Numbered from the stretch's first letter, positions 33,462 through 42,968 are shown. The stretch: 64,000 nt of DNA from UBA11524 sp045132495 (GCA_045132495.1 JBGUSK010000051.1:124001-188000); one strand, 5' to 3'. Made by a program: numbers and translations. Notes: generated by a model not told the origin, from the letters alone.

Positions 33462-35336
33462 TTATTCAGGTTTGATGACCAGGATGCTCACGCTCCAGGG
33501 TTCAAACGTCCAGTCAAGCCGACCGCTTTCCGCCTTGCCCTCACGGGTGACGGGCGCCACCTTATCCGGCGCTGCGATGGAATTCACGTCCTCCGGATGG
33601 CCGGTGAGGATGGTAGCCGCGACCTCGCCGGTGAGGCCATCGGGCAGCGTGACGTCCGCCGGGATGGCGTTGTCCGTCGGGTTGACCGCCTTGAGGATGA
33701 CCGTGCCGTCCTCCCGGAAGGAGACGGTGGTGTACAATTCGCCTTCGCCCGTCTGGGTGACTTCGCCCAGCCAGTCGCCGCGATTCGTGCTGAACATCCG
33801 CTGGACGTGGTAGTTCGGCGTGAGGAAGAGGCCCTTTTCGTCAAACCAGATCATGTCCGGCAGCCACTGGTTCGCACCGATGCGGCCCAAAAGAGGCGCG
33901 TAGCAGGTCATGGAAACATTCTTCGCCGCGCGCTCCACACCGGTGAGGAAGGCCGCCTCCGCGATGGCGGTGCGCAGGCTGTTGTGGATCTCGCCTTTGT
34001 CCTGCTCGGCATGGGCGGCGTATTCGCCGATGAACACCTTGGGCAGGGCGGGATCGTAGTCCGCATAGCGGTCGATGTTCTCGTAGTACCAGCTGGTGCG
34101 CTTGTAGAAATGCTCGTCGGAGTAGTCCGGCTTGGCGGTGGTTTGGCGCATCCAGGCGTGGGCGGCGTCGTACTCTTGGCCGGAGGAGGTCCAGCCTGCG
34201 CAGCCGATCAGGCGGATGTCGGGGTAGGCGGCCTTCACTGCCTTGTGGATGACCTCGTACCGCTCGAAGTAGATCTCGTTCCACTGTTCGTTGCCCACGC
34301 CGATCATCGTCAGCTGGAAAGGCGCAGGATGACCCATTTCTGCGCGGATGCGGCCCATGGGGGTTGTTTCGTCACCGCGGGCGAACTCGATCAGGTCGAG
34401 GTAGTCCTGGATGATGGGGGCCATCTCGTCCAGAGGGATGGTGAGGCTCTCATGCCACTGGCAGGTGAGGCCGCAGTTAAGGATGGGCAACGGCTGGGCG
34501 CCGATGTCCTCGCAGTAGAGGAAGTACTCATAGAAGCCCAGGCCGTAGGTCTGGAAATAATCCGCGCTGGAGCGGCCCTCCTTCTGGTACTCGTCCATCT
34601 GCCAGCGGTTCCAGTTGGTGCGGCGGTCTTCCACTGGGCCCAGGGTTTCGCGGAAGCGGTACATGTTGTCGTAGCTGCGGCCCTCGACGATGCATCCGCC
34701 GGGGAAGCGAAGGAACGCGGGCTGCAAATTGGCGATGGCCTGGGCAATGTCGCGGCGCAAACCGTTCTCCCGGTCCAGGAAGGTATTTACCGGCATCAGG
34801 GAAACGAAGTCCAGGTCGAAGGCTTCCACCTCGCCGGTAAAGGACGTTAATTCCAGCCAGCACCGCCCGGATTCCCAGGCGTTGATGATGCCAGTCTGTT
34901 TGGTGAAGTCCGTGCCGAAGTCCAGCGCGGCGCGGCCGATGACCTCATCCGCCTCATTGCGGATGCAGGCAAGCAGGGTGAAGGCCTTCTCCGCCCGGGC
35001 GATGACCGTCAGGCGGTAGCTCCCGCCCTGTTTGGCATAGAAGCCCTGGCCCAGGTAGCCTTCGTTCTTCACGCCGCCAAGGACGTGCAGATAGTGAGGG
35101 TTGTGCTCGCTCCGAGGGCTTTCATCCCGGATGGCGATCTTACCGCCTGGAAGGGGGGACCACCGCATCATGCGGCAGTCCTCACCCTGATGGTTGACGT
35201 TTTCAAAGCTGCGGTTAGCCACCAGCTCCGCGTACATGCCGCCGTCGCCGCCGTAGTTGATGTCCTCAAAGAACACGCCGTACATCAGCGGGTCGATAGC
35301 CTGCTTCTTTTCAAAGGGGTGAATGGTCAGCTTCAT
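33462..35336 (-). CDS. alpha-L-arabinofuranosidase, GH51 family
   Basis: 624 residues, no signal peptide. An N-terminal segment is followed by a carbohydrate-binding-like beta insert (about 40-185), then the TIM barrel with general acid Glu350 in IGVGNEQWN and nucleophile Glu438 in FIGEYAAH, and a C-terminal beta-sandwich. RFPGGCIVEG is another GH51 signature. It should release arabinofuranosyl residues from arabinan or arabinoxylan oligosaccharides inside the cell. Last gene of the DeoR-headed operon; its ribosome site GAAGGAGG lies in a 40-bp duplicated block. Confidence 0.92.
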   Translation of the reverse strand: MKLTIHPFEKKQAIDPLMYGVFFEDINYGGDGGMYAELVANRSFENVNHQGEDCRMMRWSPLPGGKIAIRDESPRSEHNPHYLHVLGGVKNEGYLGQGFYAKQGGSYRLTVIARAEKAFTLLACIRNEADEVIGRAALDFGTDFTKQTGIINAWESGRCWLELTSFTGEVEAFDLDFVSLMPVNTFLDRENGLRRDIAQAIANLQPAFLRFPGGCIVEGRSYDNMYRFRETLGPVEDRRTNWNRWQMDEYQKEGRSSADYFQTYGLGFYEYFLYCEDIGAQPLPILNCGLTCQWHESLTIPLDEMAPIIQDYLDLIEFARGDETTPMGRIRAEMGHPAPFQLTMIGVGNEQWNEIYFERYEVIHKAVKAAYPDIRLIGCAGWTSSGQEYDAAHAWMRQTTAKPDYSDEHFYKRTSWYYENIDRYADYDPALPKVFIGEYAAHAEQDKGEIHNSLRTAIAEAAFLTGVERAAKNVSMTCYAPLLGRIGANQWLPDMIWFDEKGLFLTPNYHVQRMFSTNRGDWLGEVTQTGEGELYTTVSFREDGTVILKAVNPTDNAIPADVTLPDGLTGEVAATILTGHPEDVNSIAAPDKVAPVTREGKAESGRLDWTFEPWSVSILVIKPE

Positions 35337-35340
35337 GAAG

Positions 35341-35380
35341 GAAGCCTCCTTCGGATTAGTCGATCTTCACGCGGACGACC
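35341..35380. repeat. 40-bp direct repeat, copy 1
   Basis: Identical to 35820-35859. The repeated unit contains the last codons and stop of the GH29 gene plus the GAAGGAGG ribosome site. Here it lies after the stop of the 143-residue gene and in front of GH51, so the codons are non-coding in this copy. Confidence 0.9.
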
Positions 35381-35383
35381 GGA

Positions 35384-35815
35384 TTATTGGGGACGGGTGA
35401 TGACATAGGCACACCAACCGTCTGACAGCGTGACCAGAATCAACTCGGGATTTTCTGACAGCAGGAGATCATAGTCTGCGGCCCAGACAAGACCGTAAAA
35501 GTATGTGTGCCGGTAGAAATCACCGATGCTGTTCAGCGGGATGTCGATTACACGGGTTTCCGGAGAGCTGCCGCGCACATGGGCACAAAGAGGGTCAATG
35601 ATCATCTCGCGCTCCTGTGCTGGCGTATCTTGGTCGCGCAGCCGGGGCAATACATTTTGCAGGATTTCTGCATATTCTTCATAGATGTTGATGCAATCCT
35701 GCAGATACTGTTTGTGAAAGTGAGTGGCGTCTGTCCAGTGCCAATATGTTTCATATGCACCGATGGTCAGTGCAGCTGTCAGCAGGATGATGGCCAGCTG
35801 TTTGACGAGCTTCAT
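35384..35815 (-). CDS. small membrane-anchored protein, probable insertion
   Basis: 143 residues: an N-terminal hydrophobic anchor (MKLVKQLAIILLTAALTIGAY) and a polar remainder with EEYAEILQNVLPRLRDQD helices and a Tyr/Trp-rich end. I know no family for it. It sits between GH29 and GH51 and is framed by two identical 40-bp repeats, so the gene entered an ancestral GH29-GH51 junction or arose by a duplication across it. GAAGGAGG precedes its ATG. No clear tie to sugar metabolism. Confidence 0.65.
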   Translation of the reverse strand: MKLVKQLAIILLTAALTIGAYETYWHWTDATHFHKQYLQDCINIYEEYAEILQNVLPRLRDQDTPAQEREMIIDPLCAHVRGSSPETRVIDIPLNSIGDFYRHTYFYGLVWAADYDLLLSENPELILVTLSDGWCAYVITRPQ

Positions 35816-35819
35816 GGAT

Positions 35820-35859
35820 GAAGCCTCCTTCGGATTAGTCGATCTTCACGCGGACGACC
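35820..35859. repeat. 40-bp direct repeat, copy 2
   Basis: The original copy: it contains the true 3' end of GH29 (VVRVKID and stop) and the ribosome binding site used by the 143-residue gene. Confidence 0.9.
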
Positions 35860-37313
35860 ACGGGCTTGTCGGTCTTGATGCCGGGCATGGTGACGTGGAG
35901 GCCGCCTTCCTTGCGCTCCCAGACGGGCTTTTCGTCGCAGCCAAGAACGTCCACGTCCTTGACGATGCCGTGGAACTCAGGCAGGTTCGCGTCGGCAGAG
36001 TGGCCCAGGGACTTGATGACCACATGTCCGTCCTCCGGCCAGGAGAGCACGGTGCAGTAGAGGTTCTCGCCCTTGACGGTGAAGCGGATGTCCTCGGAGG
36101 TGAAGATCTTCTCCTTGCTGTCGGTGAACTGGCCTTCCTGGATCTTCGTGGGGCCCTCGCCGTACTTGCGCCAGACCTTGGTGCCATAGATGGCTTCGCT
36201 GTTGACGGCCATCCACTCGCCGATCTCGGTCAGGACGGCGGTGTCCTGCTCGGAGATGGTGCCGTCCGCCTTGGGGCCGACGTTGAGCAGCAGGGTGCCG
36301 TTCTTGGAGACGATGTCCACCAGGTCGCAGATCAGGCCCTTGGCGGGCTTGAAGTAGTTGCCCTCGGTGTAGCACCAGGAGTTGGTGGCGATGGCGGTGT
36401 CAGTCTGCCAGAAGAAGGGCTTGATGTCGGCGAACTGACCGCGCTCCACGTCCGGCACGGCGCAGCCGAACATGAAGGCTTCGTGCTTGTAGTTGATGGC
36501 GACCTCCACGCCCCATTCGGCGGCGCGGTTGTAGTAATAGGCGGCGAACTTCTTCAGGTAGGGCTTCACCGCATGGTGCTGGATCCACCAGTCGAAGTAG
36601 ACCAGCTTGGGCTGGTACTTGTCCACCAGCTCGCAGCAGCGCACGAGCCAGTCCTCCAGGTACTCCTGGGTGGGGGTGGGCTCGGAGTACAGGTCGTGGT
36701 GATTCTTGGGTTCGGGCATGGCGGGCCAGTAGAAGTCGCCGCGCTGCATGGGCTCCTTCACGTCGGAGTCAAACTCCTTGCCGTGGCCCATGAAGAACCA
36801 GTGCTCCACGCGGTGGGTGGAGGCGCCCATGGTCATGCCGCGCTCCTCGACGGCCTGCTTCAGCTCGCCCAGTACGTTGCGGCAGGGGCCCATCTCAGCG
36901 GCGTTCCAGTGGGAAATCTCGCTTGCGTACATCTGGAAGCCGTCATGGTGCTCCGCCACGGGCACAACGTACTTCGCGCCGGCCTTCTGGAACAGATCCG
37001 CCCAGGCGTCGGCGGAGAACTTTTCCGCCTTGAACAGGGGGATGAAGTCCTTGTAGCCGAACTGGTTGTGGGGGCCGTAGGTCTTCACATGGTGGTCGAA
37101 GCAGCGATCCCCCTGGATGTACATGCAGCGGGAGTACCACTCGCTGCCGAAGGCGGGCACGGAATAGATGCCCCAGTGGATGAAGATGCCGAACTTGGCG
37201 TCCCGGTACCACTTCGGGGGCTGGAAGGAGCCCAGGGACTCCCAGGTGTCCTTGTAGGGGCCTTTTTCGATCACGCGGTCGATCTCTGCAAGGTAGGGCT
37301 TCATGTCGTACAT
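35835..37313 (-). CDS. alpha-L-fucosidase, GH29 family (first of two)
   Basis: 492 residues, cytoplasmic. TIM barrel with KFGIFIHWGIYSVPAFGSEWYSR, VAEHHDGFQMY and the nucleophile Asp241 in KLVYFDWW; NGTLLLNVGPKADG marks the end of the barrel, followed by a beta-sandwich. These are standard GH29-A features. It hydrolyses terminal alpha-L-fucose. AGGAGG precedes ATG 37313 by 8 nt. It follows a second, dissimilar GH29 by 24 nt. Confidence 0.92.
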   Translation of the reverse strand: MYDMKPYLAEIDRVIEKGPYKDTWESLGSFQPPKWYRDAKFGIFIHWGIYSVPAFGSEWYSRCMYIQGDRCFDHHVKTYGPHNQFGYKDFIPLFKAEKFSADAWADLFQKAGAKYVVPVAEHHDGFQMYASEISHWNAAEMGPCRNVLGELKQAVEERGMTMGASTHRVEHWFFMGHGKEFDSDVKEPMQRGDFYWPAMPEPKNHHDLYSEPTPTQEYLEDWLVRCCELVDKYQPKLVYFDWWIQHHAVKPYLKKFAAYYYNRAAEWGVEVAINYKHEAFMFGCAVPDVERGQFADIKPFFWQTDTAIATNSWCYTEGNYFKPAKGLICDLVDIVSKNGTLLLNVGPKADGTISEQDTAVLTEIGEWMAVNSEAIYGTKVWRKYGEGPTKIQEGQFTDSKEKIFTSEDIRFTVKGENLYCTVLSWPEDGHVVIKSLGHSADANLPEFHGIVKDVDVLGCDEKPVWERKEGGLHVTMPGIKTDKPVVVRVKID

Positions 37314-37337
37314 ATTTGGAACCTCCTGTCAATATGC

Positions 37338-38747
37338 TCATGCGTATACGCCGATGAAACGGATGGTGGGGGCAACGCGGGCGTCCTCAATGCGGATGCG
37401 GATGGCCTGTGCTGCGGTTTTCTCCAGCACCACGATGCGCTTGTGGCCGATGACCCTGCCGGCGGCGATCTCCCGCCACTGGCCGTTCACCAGCGCGTCG
37501 ATGGCATAGCGCTCCACCCGCTGGGACTGGCTGATCTGCTCCTGCAGCACGATGCGGCGGAAGACGATCTCCTCCGGCCAGGCAAGGGTGATCTCTGCGG
37601 GTACGTTCTCCTGTGCGGGCAGGTAGTAGCTTTCGTCCGCCGTGAGGGCACAGCCGATGTCATGCCCTGGTGCTGCGGGGGAGGCGGTCATGGCGGCGGA
37701 TGCAGCGAGGTTGTCGCCGTAGCAGTCCGCCAGATACTGCCCGAATTGCTGCAGCCGCGCCACGTCATGCTGGTGGAAGAGCCCTTCGCTCGTGGGCGGG
37801 ATGTTGAGCAGCAGCGTAGCGTTGCCGCCCACGGACTTCTCGTAGATGTCGATGAGCTTTTCCAGCGGGCGAACTTTGTCGTCCTCGGAAGCATGCCAGA
37901 ACCAGCCGGGCCGGATGGAAGTGTCCACCTCTGCCGGATACCAGACCAGATCGGGCTCGTTTGCAAGGATTTCACGGCTGCCCAGATCCTGATCGCTGGC
38001 GCTGATGCGGCGCTGGCGGAAGCTCTCGTCGTCGGATTGCTGGCTGTTTTCCTTGATTTTCTCCGTGTCCTGGGTGCGAAGGGGGACGACGCTCCATTCG
38101 GCCTCGCGGGTATCGCCGGCCTCGTTGCCGCACCAGCGCACGTCCGGGCCGCAGATGTGGATGGTCGCGCCCGGCTGCAGGCGGCGGATGACCTCATAGT
38201 ACCGGGGCCAGTCGTAGACCTGCTTCTTGCCGTTGGGGCCTTCACCGCAGGCGCCGTCGAACCAGGCGCAGAAGATGTTGCCGTAGTTCGTCATCAGCTC
38301 CGTCAGCTGGGCGACGAAATAATCATCATACTCCTTGCCTGTGCCGTAGCATTTTTCATGCCTGTCCCAGGGGGAGAGGTACACGCCGAACCTGATTCCG
38401 GCGCGGCGGCAGGCAGCGGAAACCTCGGCGACCACGTCGCCCTGGCCATTCTTCCAGGGGCTGGCGGCAACGGAGTGCGCCGTGTGCTTGCTGGGCCAGA
38501 GGCAGAAGCCGTCGTGGTGCTTGCAGATGAGGATGAGGCCCTTCATTCCGGCAGCCTTGATGGCTTGCACCCACTGGTCTGCATCGAGCTTTTCCGGGTT
38601 GAAGACGGCGGGGGATTCGCTGCCGTCGCCCCATTCCCGGTCGGTGAAGGTGTTGACGGTGAAATGCACAAAGGCGTAGAACTCCATCTCCTGCAGCGCC
38701 TTCTGGCGGGGGGAGGGAACGACCTGAATCAGGCGATGATCAAGCAT
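37338..38747 (-). CDS. alpha-L-fucosidase, GH29 family with C-terminal discoidin-like domain
   Basis: 469 residues. Start ATG 38745-38747 behind CGGAGG, 14 nt after the GH38 stop. The barrel shows FYAFVHFTVNTFTDREWGDG, ICKHHDGFCLWPSKHTAHSV and nucleophile Asp164 in FCAWFDGACGEG, the pattern of the GH29-B branch that prefers alpha-1,3/1,4 branched fucose. The last 110 residues (PAEITLAWPEEIVFRRIVLQEQ to RFIGVYA) form an F5/8-type C domain. No export signal. Together with the first GH29 it suggests fucosylated, branched substrates. Confidence 0.9.
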   Translation of the reverse strand: MLDHRLIQVVPSPRQKALQEMEFYAFVHFTVNTFTDREWGDGSESPAVFNPEKLDADQWVQAIKAAGMKGLILICKHHDGFCLWPSKHTAHSVAASPWKNGQGDVVAEVSAACRRAGIRFGVYLSPWDRHEKCYGTGKEYDDYFVAQLTELMTNYGNIFCAWFDGACGEGPNGKKQVYDWPRYYEVIRRLQPGATIHICGPDVRWCGNEAGDTREAEWSVVPLRTQDTEKIKENSQQSDDESFRQRRISASDQDLGSREILANEPDLVWYPAEVDTSIRPGWFWHASEDDKVRPLEKLIDIYEKSVGGNATLLLNIPPTSEGLFHQHDVARLQQFGQYLADCYGDNLAASAAMTASPAAPGHDIGCALTADESYYLPAQENVPAEITLAWPEEIVFRRIVLQEQISQSQRVERYAIDALVNGQWREIAAGRVIGHKRIVVLEKTAAQAIRIRIEDARVAPTIRFIGVYA

Positions 38748-38761
38748 GGTGTGTCCTCCGA

Positions 38762-41700
38762 TCAATCGGGAATGAAGCGCAGCGTTGCGATCTTGAAGGG
38801 CGCCAGGCGGATGCTGACGGAATCGCCTTCGCCCATGAATTCGCCCTGACAGCTTTCAGGTATGTCGCATAGGTACCACTTGCCGGAGACGGGCGCATGC
38901 ACGGTGGCTGTGCCCTGCATGCGAAGGCTCTCATACAGGCGGAGGATCAGGCCATTGCTGCTGCCGGCCGGGCTCCGGTCTTCTGCGGGCTTGACGGTCT
39001 CCAGGAGGATGCTTTCGCTGTCGCAGCGGAAGCCGGACTGCGTTTCCGCTATGCCCTGCATGACGGTCACAGGGGCGTTGAAGGCATAGCCCTCGCGGGT
39101 CACGCCGGACTGAGCAAAGCCGGTGGCGAAGGGATAGAGCGCATAGGTCAGGTCGTGCTCGCCCACATCGCAGCTGTCATCGGGCACCAGGGGCGCACGC
39201 AGCAGGGACAGCGCCATGCCGCCCCGGGAGGTGCTCAATCCGCAGGTGCTCTCGTTGAGGAGGGCAAAGCCGCGGTTTTCCTCGCACAGCGCGGACCAGC
39301 GCTGGTTGCAGACCTCGTAGCGGTCCGCCGCGAAGGCGTGGGAATCATGGCAGGGGCGCTTGACGTAGCCGAACTGGATCTCGTGCAGCGCCTCGTCCGT
39401 GAGGATGTTGGAGTCAAAGTGGGCCTTGAGCAGGCGGTGGCGTTCCTTCCAGTCCACATGGGTGACGAAGTCCACCCGGCGGGAGGATGCGCGCAGGATG
39501 ATCTGCTGCTTCGCGCTGCTGCTGCCGAATGTATAATGCACGGTGATGACGCAGCGGGAAGGCGTGGTCTCCGTCAGCTCGGCACGGGCGGTGATGGCGT
39601 CAGGCAGCAGACCCAGCTCCCAGTCGCGGCTCATCTCCCAGGCGTCGTAGACCGGCTCCACGTTCTGATACAGCCGCCAGTCGTTCATCTTCTGGCCGGG
39701 AGCCATCAGGGGCAGACCGTTCTCCTTGTCCGTCAGGGCGATGATGCGGCCCTCACGGCTGACGGTCAGGGTCATATAGCGGTTCTCCAGCAGGAAGCCC
39801 TCTTCACATTCACGGGCAAAAGCGTCGTTGGGCTGTACGGCGGATGCGTCCGCCATAGCCACGCCGTCGGCGGGAATCTCTGCGTAGATCTCGCTGCCGT
39901 CGGGCAGTTTGGCCCACTCCCGGCGCTCCCAGGGCAGCGTGTTGACCAGCACCTGGCCGCTGCCCTCGCCGATGGCATAGACCTGACGGCGGAGGCGGTC
40001 ATTCAGGTCCGCCATATCGGCAATGACGCCGCTGAGCCAGGCGACGGTTTCTTCGTTCATGCGGGCGACGCCCACGCCGCTGGCCACATCGTGGAACTGG
40101 CAGAAGAGCACCTTCTCCCAGGCTTTGCGCAGGCGACCGGCATGCTTTTCCTGCTCATTTTGCGGCAGCCGGGCCAGCAGGGCTTCTGCATCATGAATGG
40201 CGCGTTCAGCCCTGCGCAGCAGCTGCTTGGTCTTGTGCATGGTGGTGTAGGTGCCCCGGTGCCAGGCGAGATAGAGCTCGCCCACCCAGCGGTTCTTCGG
40301 GGGATTCTGTTCCATGCGGCGGAAGAAGCCCTCGAGGGTGCCCTCGTGGGCACGGGGTGCGCCTTCCAGATCCTTCACCCGGCGAACCATCTCCAGCATA
40401 TCGCGGTCGGGGCCGCCGCCGCCGTCGCCGTAGCCGTAGGGATAGAGAAGAGTGTCGATGTCCGTCTGCTGGATGCGGTGCTGCTCCCAGCGGCGGTGGA
40501 AGTGCAGCGGAGACACCTTCGAGGTATAGTCGAAGAAGGAATTGGCCAGCACGGTGGAGCCGTCCATGCCTTCCCAGACGAAATCCTGATAGGGGAAGCG
40601 CTCGCACTCCGGGTCGGCGCGCAGCAGCTTCTGGGTGGCGAAGTAGGGCACGTCAAAGGCACGCAGCAGCTGGGGCAGGGCGGCGGAATAGCCGAAGGAG
40701 TCCGGGTGCCAGGCCACCCTGGGGGTCACGCCGAAGTTCTCCTCATACCACTTCTTGCCCCACATCAGCTGCCGGATCAGGCTCTCGCCGGTGGGGAAGT
40801 TGGAGTCGCATTCGATGAAGAACACGCCGTCCGCGTCGATCTGGCCGCGGGCATGGGCGTCCTTCACCCGCTGGAAGACCTCCGGGTCGAAGGTGCGGAG
40901 CATCTCCAGAAGGGCAGGCTCGCACAGAAGGAAGCGGTACTCCGGGTATTCCTCCATCAGCGCCAGCTGGTTGGAGTAGGTGCGGGCGGACTTGTGGAAG
41001 GTCTCCTCCGCCGGCCAGAGCCAGGCCAGGTCGATATGGGAGTTGGCGACCAACCACATGGTGGGCGCGGTGGAGCCGTTGCGGCATTCCAGGGCGGGAC
41101 GGAGCACCTCGCGGGCGTGGCGGAAGCTCTCGTGTCGGGCCTCAAAGGGCAGCTCAAAATCGGCCACATGGGTGAAATCCTCAAGGGCCTTTGCAACCTT
41201 CTGGGCGCGCAGGGATTTGTCGGGCAGCGTTTCCAGCAGGTCGGTCAGGGTGCGAACGTCCATCAGCAGCTGATAGGCGTCCTCGTTCCATACGGCGATG
41301 AAGCTCTCGCCCACGCGCTGCTGGTGCTCCGGCACGACGGGCACGGGCTTGCGCTCCGGCGGTACAGGGCCCAGGTTTTCGATGCGTTCGCCGTGACCGG
41401 CGTAGCTCTCGATCAGCAGCGAGAAGGTCTCGCCGCCCTCGGCGCAGCGGGTGAGGGTGACATACTTGTGCTCCTTGTCGATGGAGCCGGCGGCCTTACC
41501 GTTCACATACACCAGCTGTTCGCCGCCCAGGCGGGAGAAAAACACCACCCGCTGCCCCTTGCAGGACGCGGGGATGGTCACCGTGGCGGAAAACCAGGCA
41601 TATTCCCAGCAGCTTCCCCAGGGGGTGCCGGCAGGGAAGGGATGCTTGTCCATCGCGGCAGCCTGCGCCGCAGGGATGCGGTCAAAGGTCGTGAAACCCA

Positions 41701-41797
41701 CGAAATTCACTTTGCCAACGGGAGTGTACTGGTGGTTGGGCAGTTCATTCACCCAGGCACGGATGCGCTGGGCAACCTGGCGGGGGAGCTGGATCAT
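38762..41797 (-). CDS. alpha-mannosidase, GH38 family (first copy)
   Basis: 1011 residues. Start ATG 41795-41797 behind GAGGAGG; this also aligns the N-terminus residue for residue with the second GH38 in the window. An N-terminal beta domain leads into the barrel with the zinc site HIDLAWLW (His254, Asp256) and nucleophile Asp366 in WHPDSFGYS, then the three-helix bundle (FHDVASGVGVARM) and beta-sandwich domains. No signal peptide, so it trims imported mannosides. Second gene of the DeoR operon, after a 79-nt spacer with a hairpin. Confidence 0.93.
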   Translation of the reverse strand: MIQLPRQVAQRIRAWVNELPNHQYTPVGKVNFVGFTTFDRIPAAQAAAMDKHPFPAGTPWGSCWEYAWFSATVTIPASCKGQRVVFFSRLGGEQLVYVNGKAAGSIDKEHKYVTLTRCAEGGETFSLLIESYAGHGERIENLGPVPPERKPVPVVPEHQQRVGESFIAVWNEDAYQLLMDVRTLTDLLETLPDKSLRAQKVAKALEDFTHVADFELPFEARHESFRHAREVLRPALECRNGSTAPTMWLVANSHIDLAWLWPAEETFHKSARTYSNQLALMEEYPEYRFLLCEPALLEMLRTFDPEVFQRVKDAHARGQIDADGVFFIECDSNFPTGESLIRQLMWGKKWYEENFGVTPRVAWHPDSFGYSAALPQLLRAFDVPYFATQKLLRADPECERFPYQDFVWEGMDGSTVLANSFFDYTSKVSPLHFHRRWEQHRIQQTDIDTLLYPYGYGDGGGGPDRDMLEMVRRVKDLEGAPRAHEGTLEGFFRRMEQNPPKNRWVGELYLAWHRGTYTTMHKTKQLLRRAERAIHDAEALLARLPQNEQEKHAGRLRKAWEKVLFCQFHDVASGVGVARMNEETVAWLSGVIADMADLNDRLRRQVYAIGEGSGQVLVNTLPWERREWAKLPDGSEIYAEIPADGVAMADASAVQPNDAFARECEEGFLLENRYMTLTVSREGRIIALTDKENGLPLMAPGQKMNDWRLYQNVEPVYDAWEMSRDWELGLLPDAITARAELTETTPSRCVITVHYTFGSSSAKQQIILRASSRRVDFVTHVDWKERHRLLKAHFDSNILTDEALHEIQFGYVKRPCHDSHAFAADRYEVCNQRWSALCEENRGFALLNESTCGLSTSRGGMALSLLRAPLVPDDSCDVGEHDLTYALYPFATGFAQSGVTREGYAFNAPVTVMQGIAETQSGFRCDSESILLETVKPAEDRSPAGSSNGLILRLYESLRMQGTATVHAPVSGKWYLCDIPESCQGEFMGEGDSVSIRLAPFKIATLRFIPD

Positions 41798-41831
41798 GGC
41801 GATGTCCTCCTCGACCTGTGAATATATAGGA

Positions 41832-41869
41832 ATGGCGGGAAACGAGGATAAACGCTCTGTTCCCGCCAT
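41832..41869 (-). other. hairpin between the regulator and GH38 genes
   Basis: Perfect 10-bp stem ATGGCGGGAA/TTCCCGCCAT. No T-run follows, so it is likelier an mRNA processing or partial attenuation element separating regulator from enzyme expression. Confidence 0.45.
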
Positions 41870-41876
41870 GATGTGG

Positions 41877-42641
41877 TTAGTTCTGCCCGGCAATGATCAG
41901 CCGTGCGCCGCTGGACTTGAGCCGCGCCTGATCTTCAGGAGCGGGCGCTTCGTCAGTGATAAGGATGTCAAAATCGCTCAGCTGGGCGAAGGTCATCAGC
42001 CCGGTCACGCCAAATTTCGACTGGGCGATGAGCAGCACAGTCGTCTCTGCACTGGCGACGGCGCACTTCTTGATCTCATACTCCATGGGGCTGGAGTTGG
42101 TCACGCCGTGGCTGGACAACCCGGTGGAGGCCATGAAAGCGATGCGCACGTTGAAGCGGCGCAGGTAATTGACCGCATCATCCCCCGTGAAGGAATGGGT
42201 CTTGCGGCGCACCTGCCCCGGCAGGGCAATGATGGTGATGTTCTCATGGGGCAGCGCGCGGTTGATGGCCTCTAGGTTGTTGGTGATGATGGTCAGATCG
42301 TGCTTGCCGGCCAGGTGGTCGATCATATGCAGCGTGGTGGTGCCGGAGTCGATGAAAATGATGTCGCCGTCATTCACCAGCTCAGCAGCTCGCTTGCCAA
42401 TGGCGGCTTTGGCATCCTCGCTCCCGCGGCGGCGGACTTCATAGGGCGTCAGCGACTGCTCGCTCTTGCGGGCGCATACGCCGCCGTACACCTTCTCCAC
42501 CATGCCGCGCTTGAGCAGCTGTGCCACGTCACGCCGGACGGTGTTCATTGAGACGTCGAAGTGCTCGCGCAGTTCATCCATGGTTGCTGCGCCCTTTTGC
42601 AGGATGTAGCGCTCCATTTCCAACAGTCGGTCTGCCTTCAT
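41877..42641 (-). CDS. DeoR-family transcriptional regulator
   Basis: 254 residues from ATG 42639-42641 behind AAAGGAG. DeoR winged helix at about 15-65 (ATMDELREHFDVSMNTVRRDVAQLLKRG is the recognition region) and a C-terminal sugar-phosphate sensor domain with IFIDSGTTTLHMI and ITNNLEAI, the phosphosugar isomerase-like pocket. First gene of the glycosidase operon and probably its repressor and its own; the effector should be a phosphorylated sugar from mannose, fucose or arabinose. Confidence 0.9.
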   Translation of the reverse strand: MKADRLLEMERYILQKGAATMDELREHFDVSMNTVRRDVAQLLKRGMVEKVYGGVCARKSEQSLTPYEVRRRGSEDAKAAIGKRAAELVNDGDIIFIDSGTTTLHMIDHLAGKHDLTIITNNLEAINRALPHENITIIALPGQVRRKTHSFTGDDAVNYLRRFNVRIAFMASTGLSSHGVTNSSPMEYEIKKCAVASAETTVLLIAQSKFGVTGLMTFAQLSDFDILITDEAPAPEDQARLKSSGARLIIAGQN

Positions 42642-42677
42642 GGGATTCTTTCTCCTTTGCATGATCATCTATCATCT

Positions 42678-42705
42678 ATTTTACCGAAATTTCCTCATTT
42701 GTAAA
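42678..42705 (-). promoter_or_regulatory. promoter of the DeoR-glycosidase operon
   Basis: Minus strand: TTTACA (42700-42705), 16-nt spacer, TAAAAT (42678-42683). A direct repeat GATGATAGATGATCATGC lies between the -10 and the start codon and could be a binding site. Confidence 0.6.
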
Positions 42706-42939
42706 GCGTATTTTGGGTATATTTTGAGAAAAAATAAAATTCTTTTTCCTGTTTAATACAAGAATCGGTGGGCTTTCGGGAAAAAACAAGCTGGAAACGG
42801 AGCAAACTAAACTTTTTTTCCGCGAAGAAAGAAACGGAAAAAATGAGGAAATGCAGCAAATTCAAGGGATTCTGAGAACTGCGGCTGGAAGTTGCTAATC
42901 AAGTGTTGGGCAAATTAATCAGAAATTTGTGTTTTCCGC

Positions 42940-42968
42940 TTGCATTACCCGACGGTGTTTGTTATAAT
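42940..42968 (+). promoter_or_regulatory. promoter of the 554-residue gene and ABC operon
   Basis: TTGCAT (42940-42945), 17-nt spacer, perfect TATAAT (42963-42968). Confidence 0.75.

Noticed and set aside
35724..38849. 1041-codon open frame on the plus strand across both GH29 genes
   Set aside because: Shadow of the minus-strand fucosidase genes, with low-complexity composition and no start signal.
38897..41821. 974-codon open frame on the plus strand across GH38
   Set aside because: Antisense shadow of the alpha-mannosidase; composition and lack of motifs as above.
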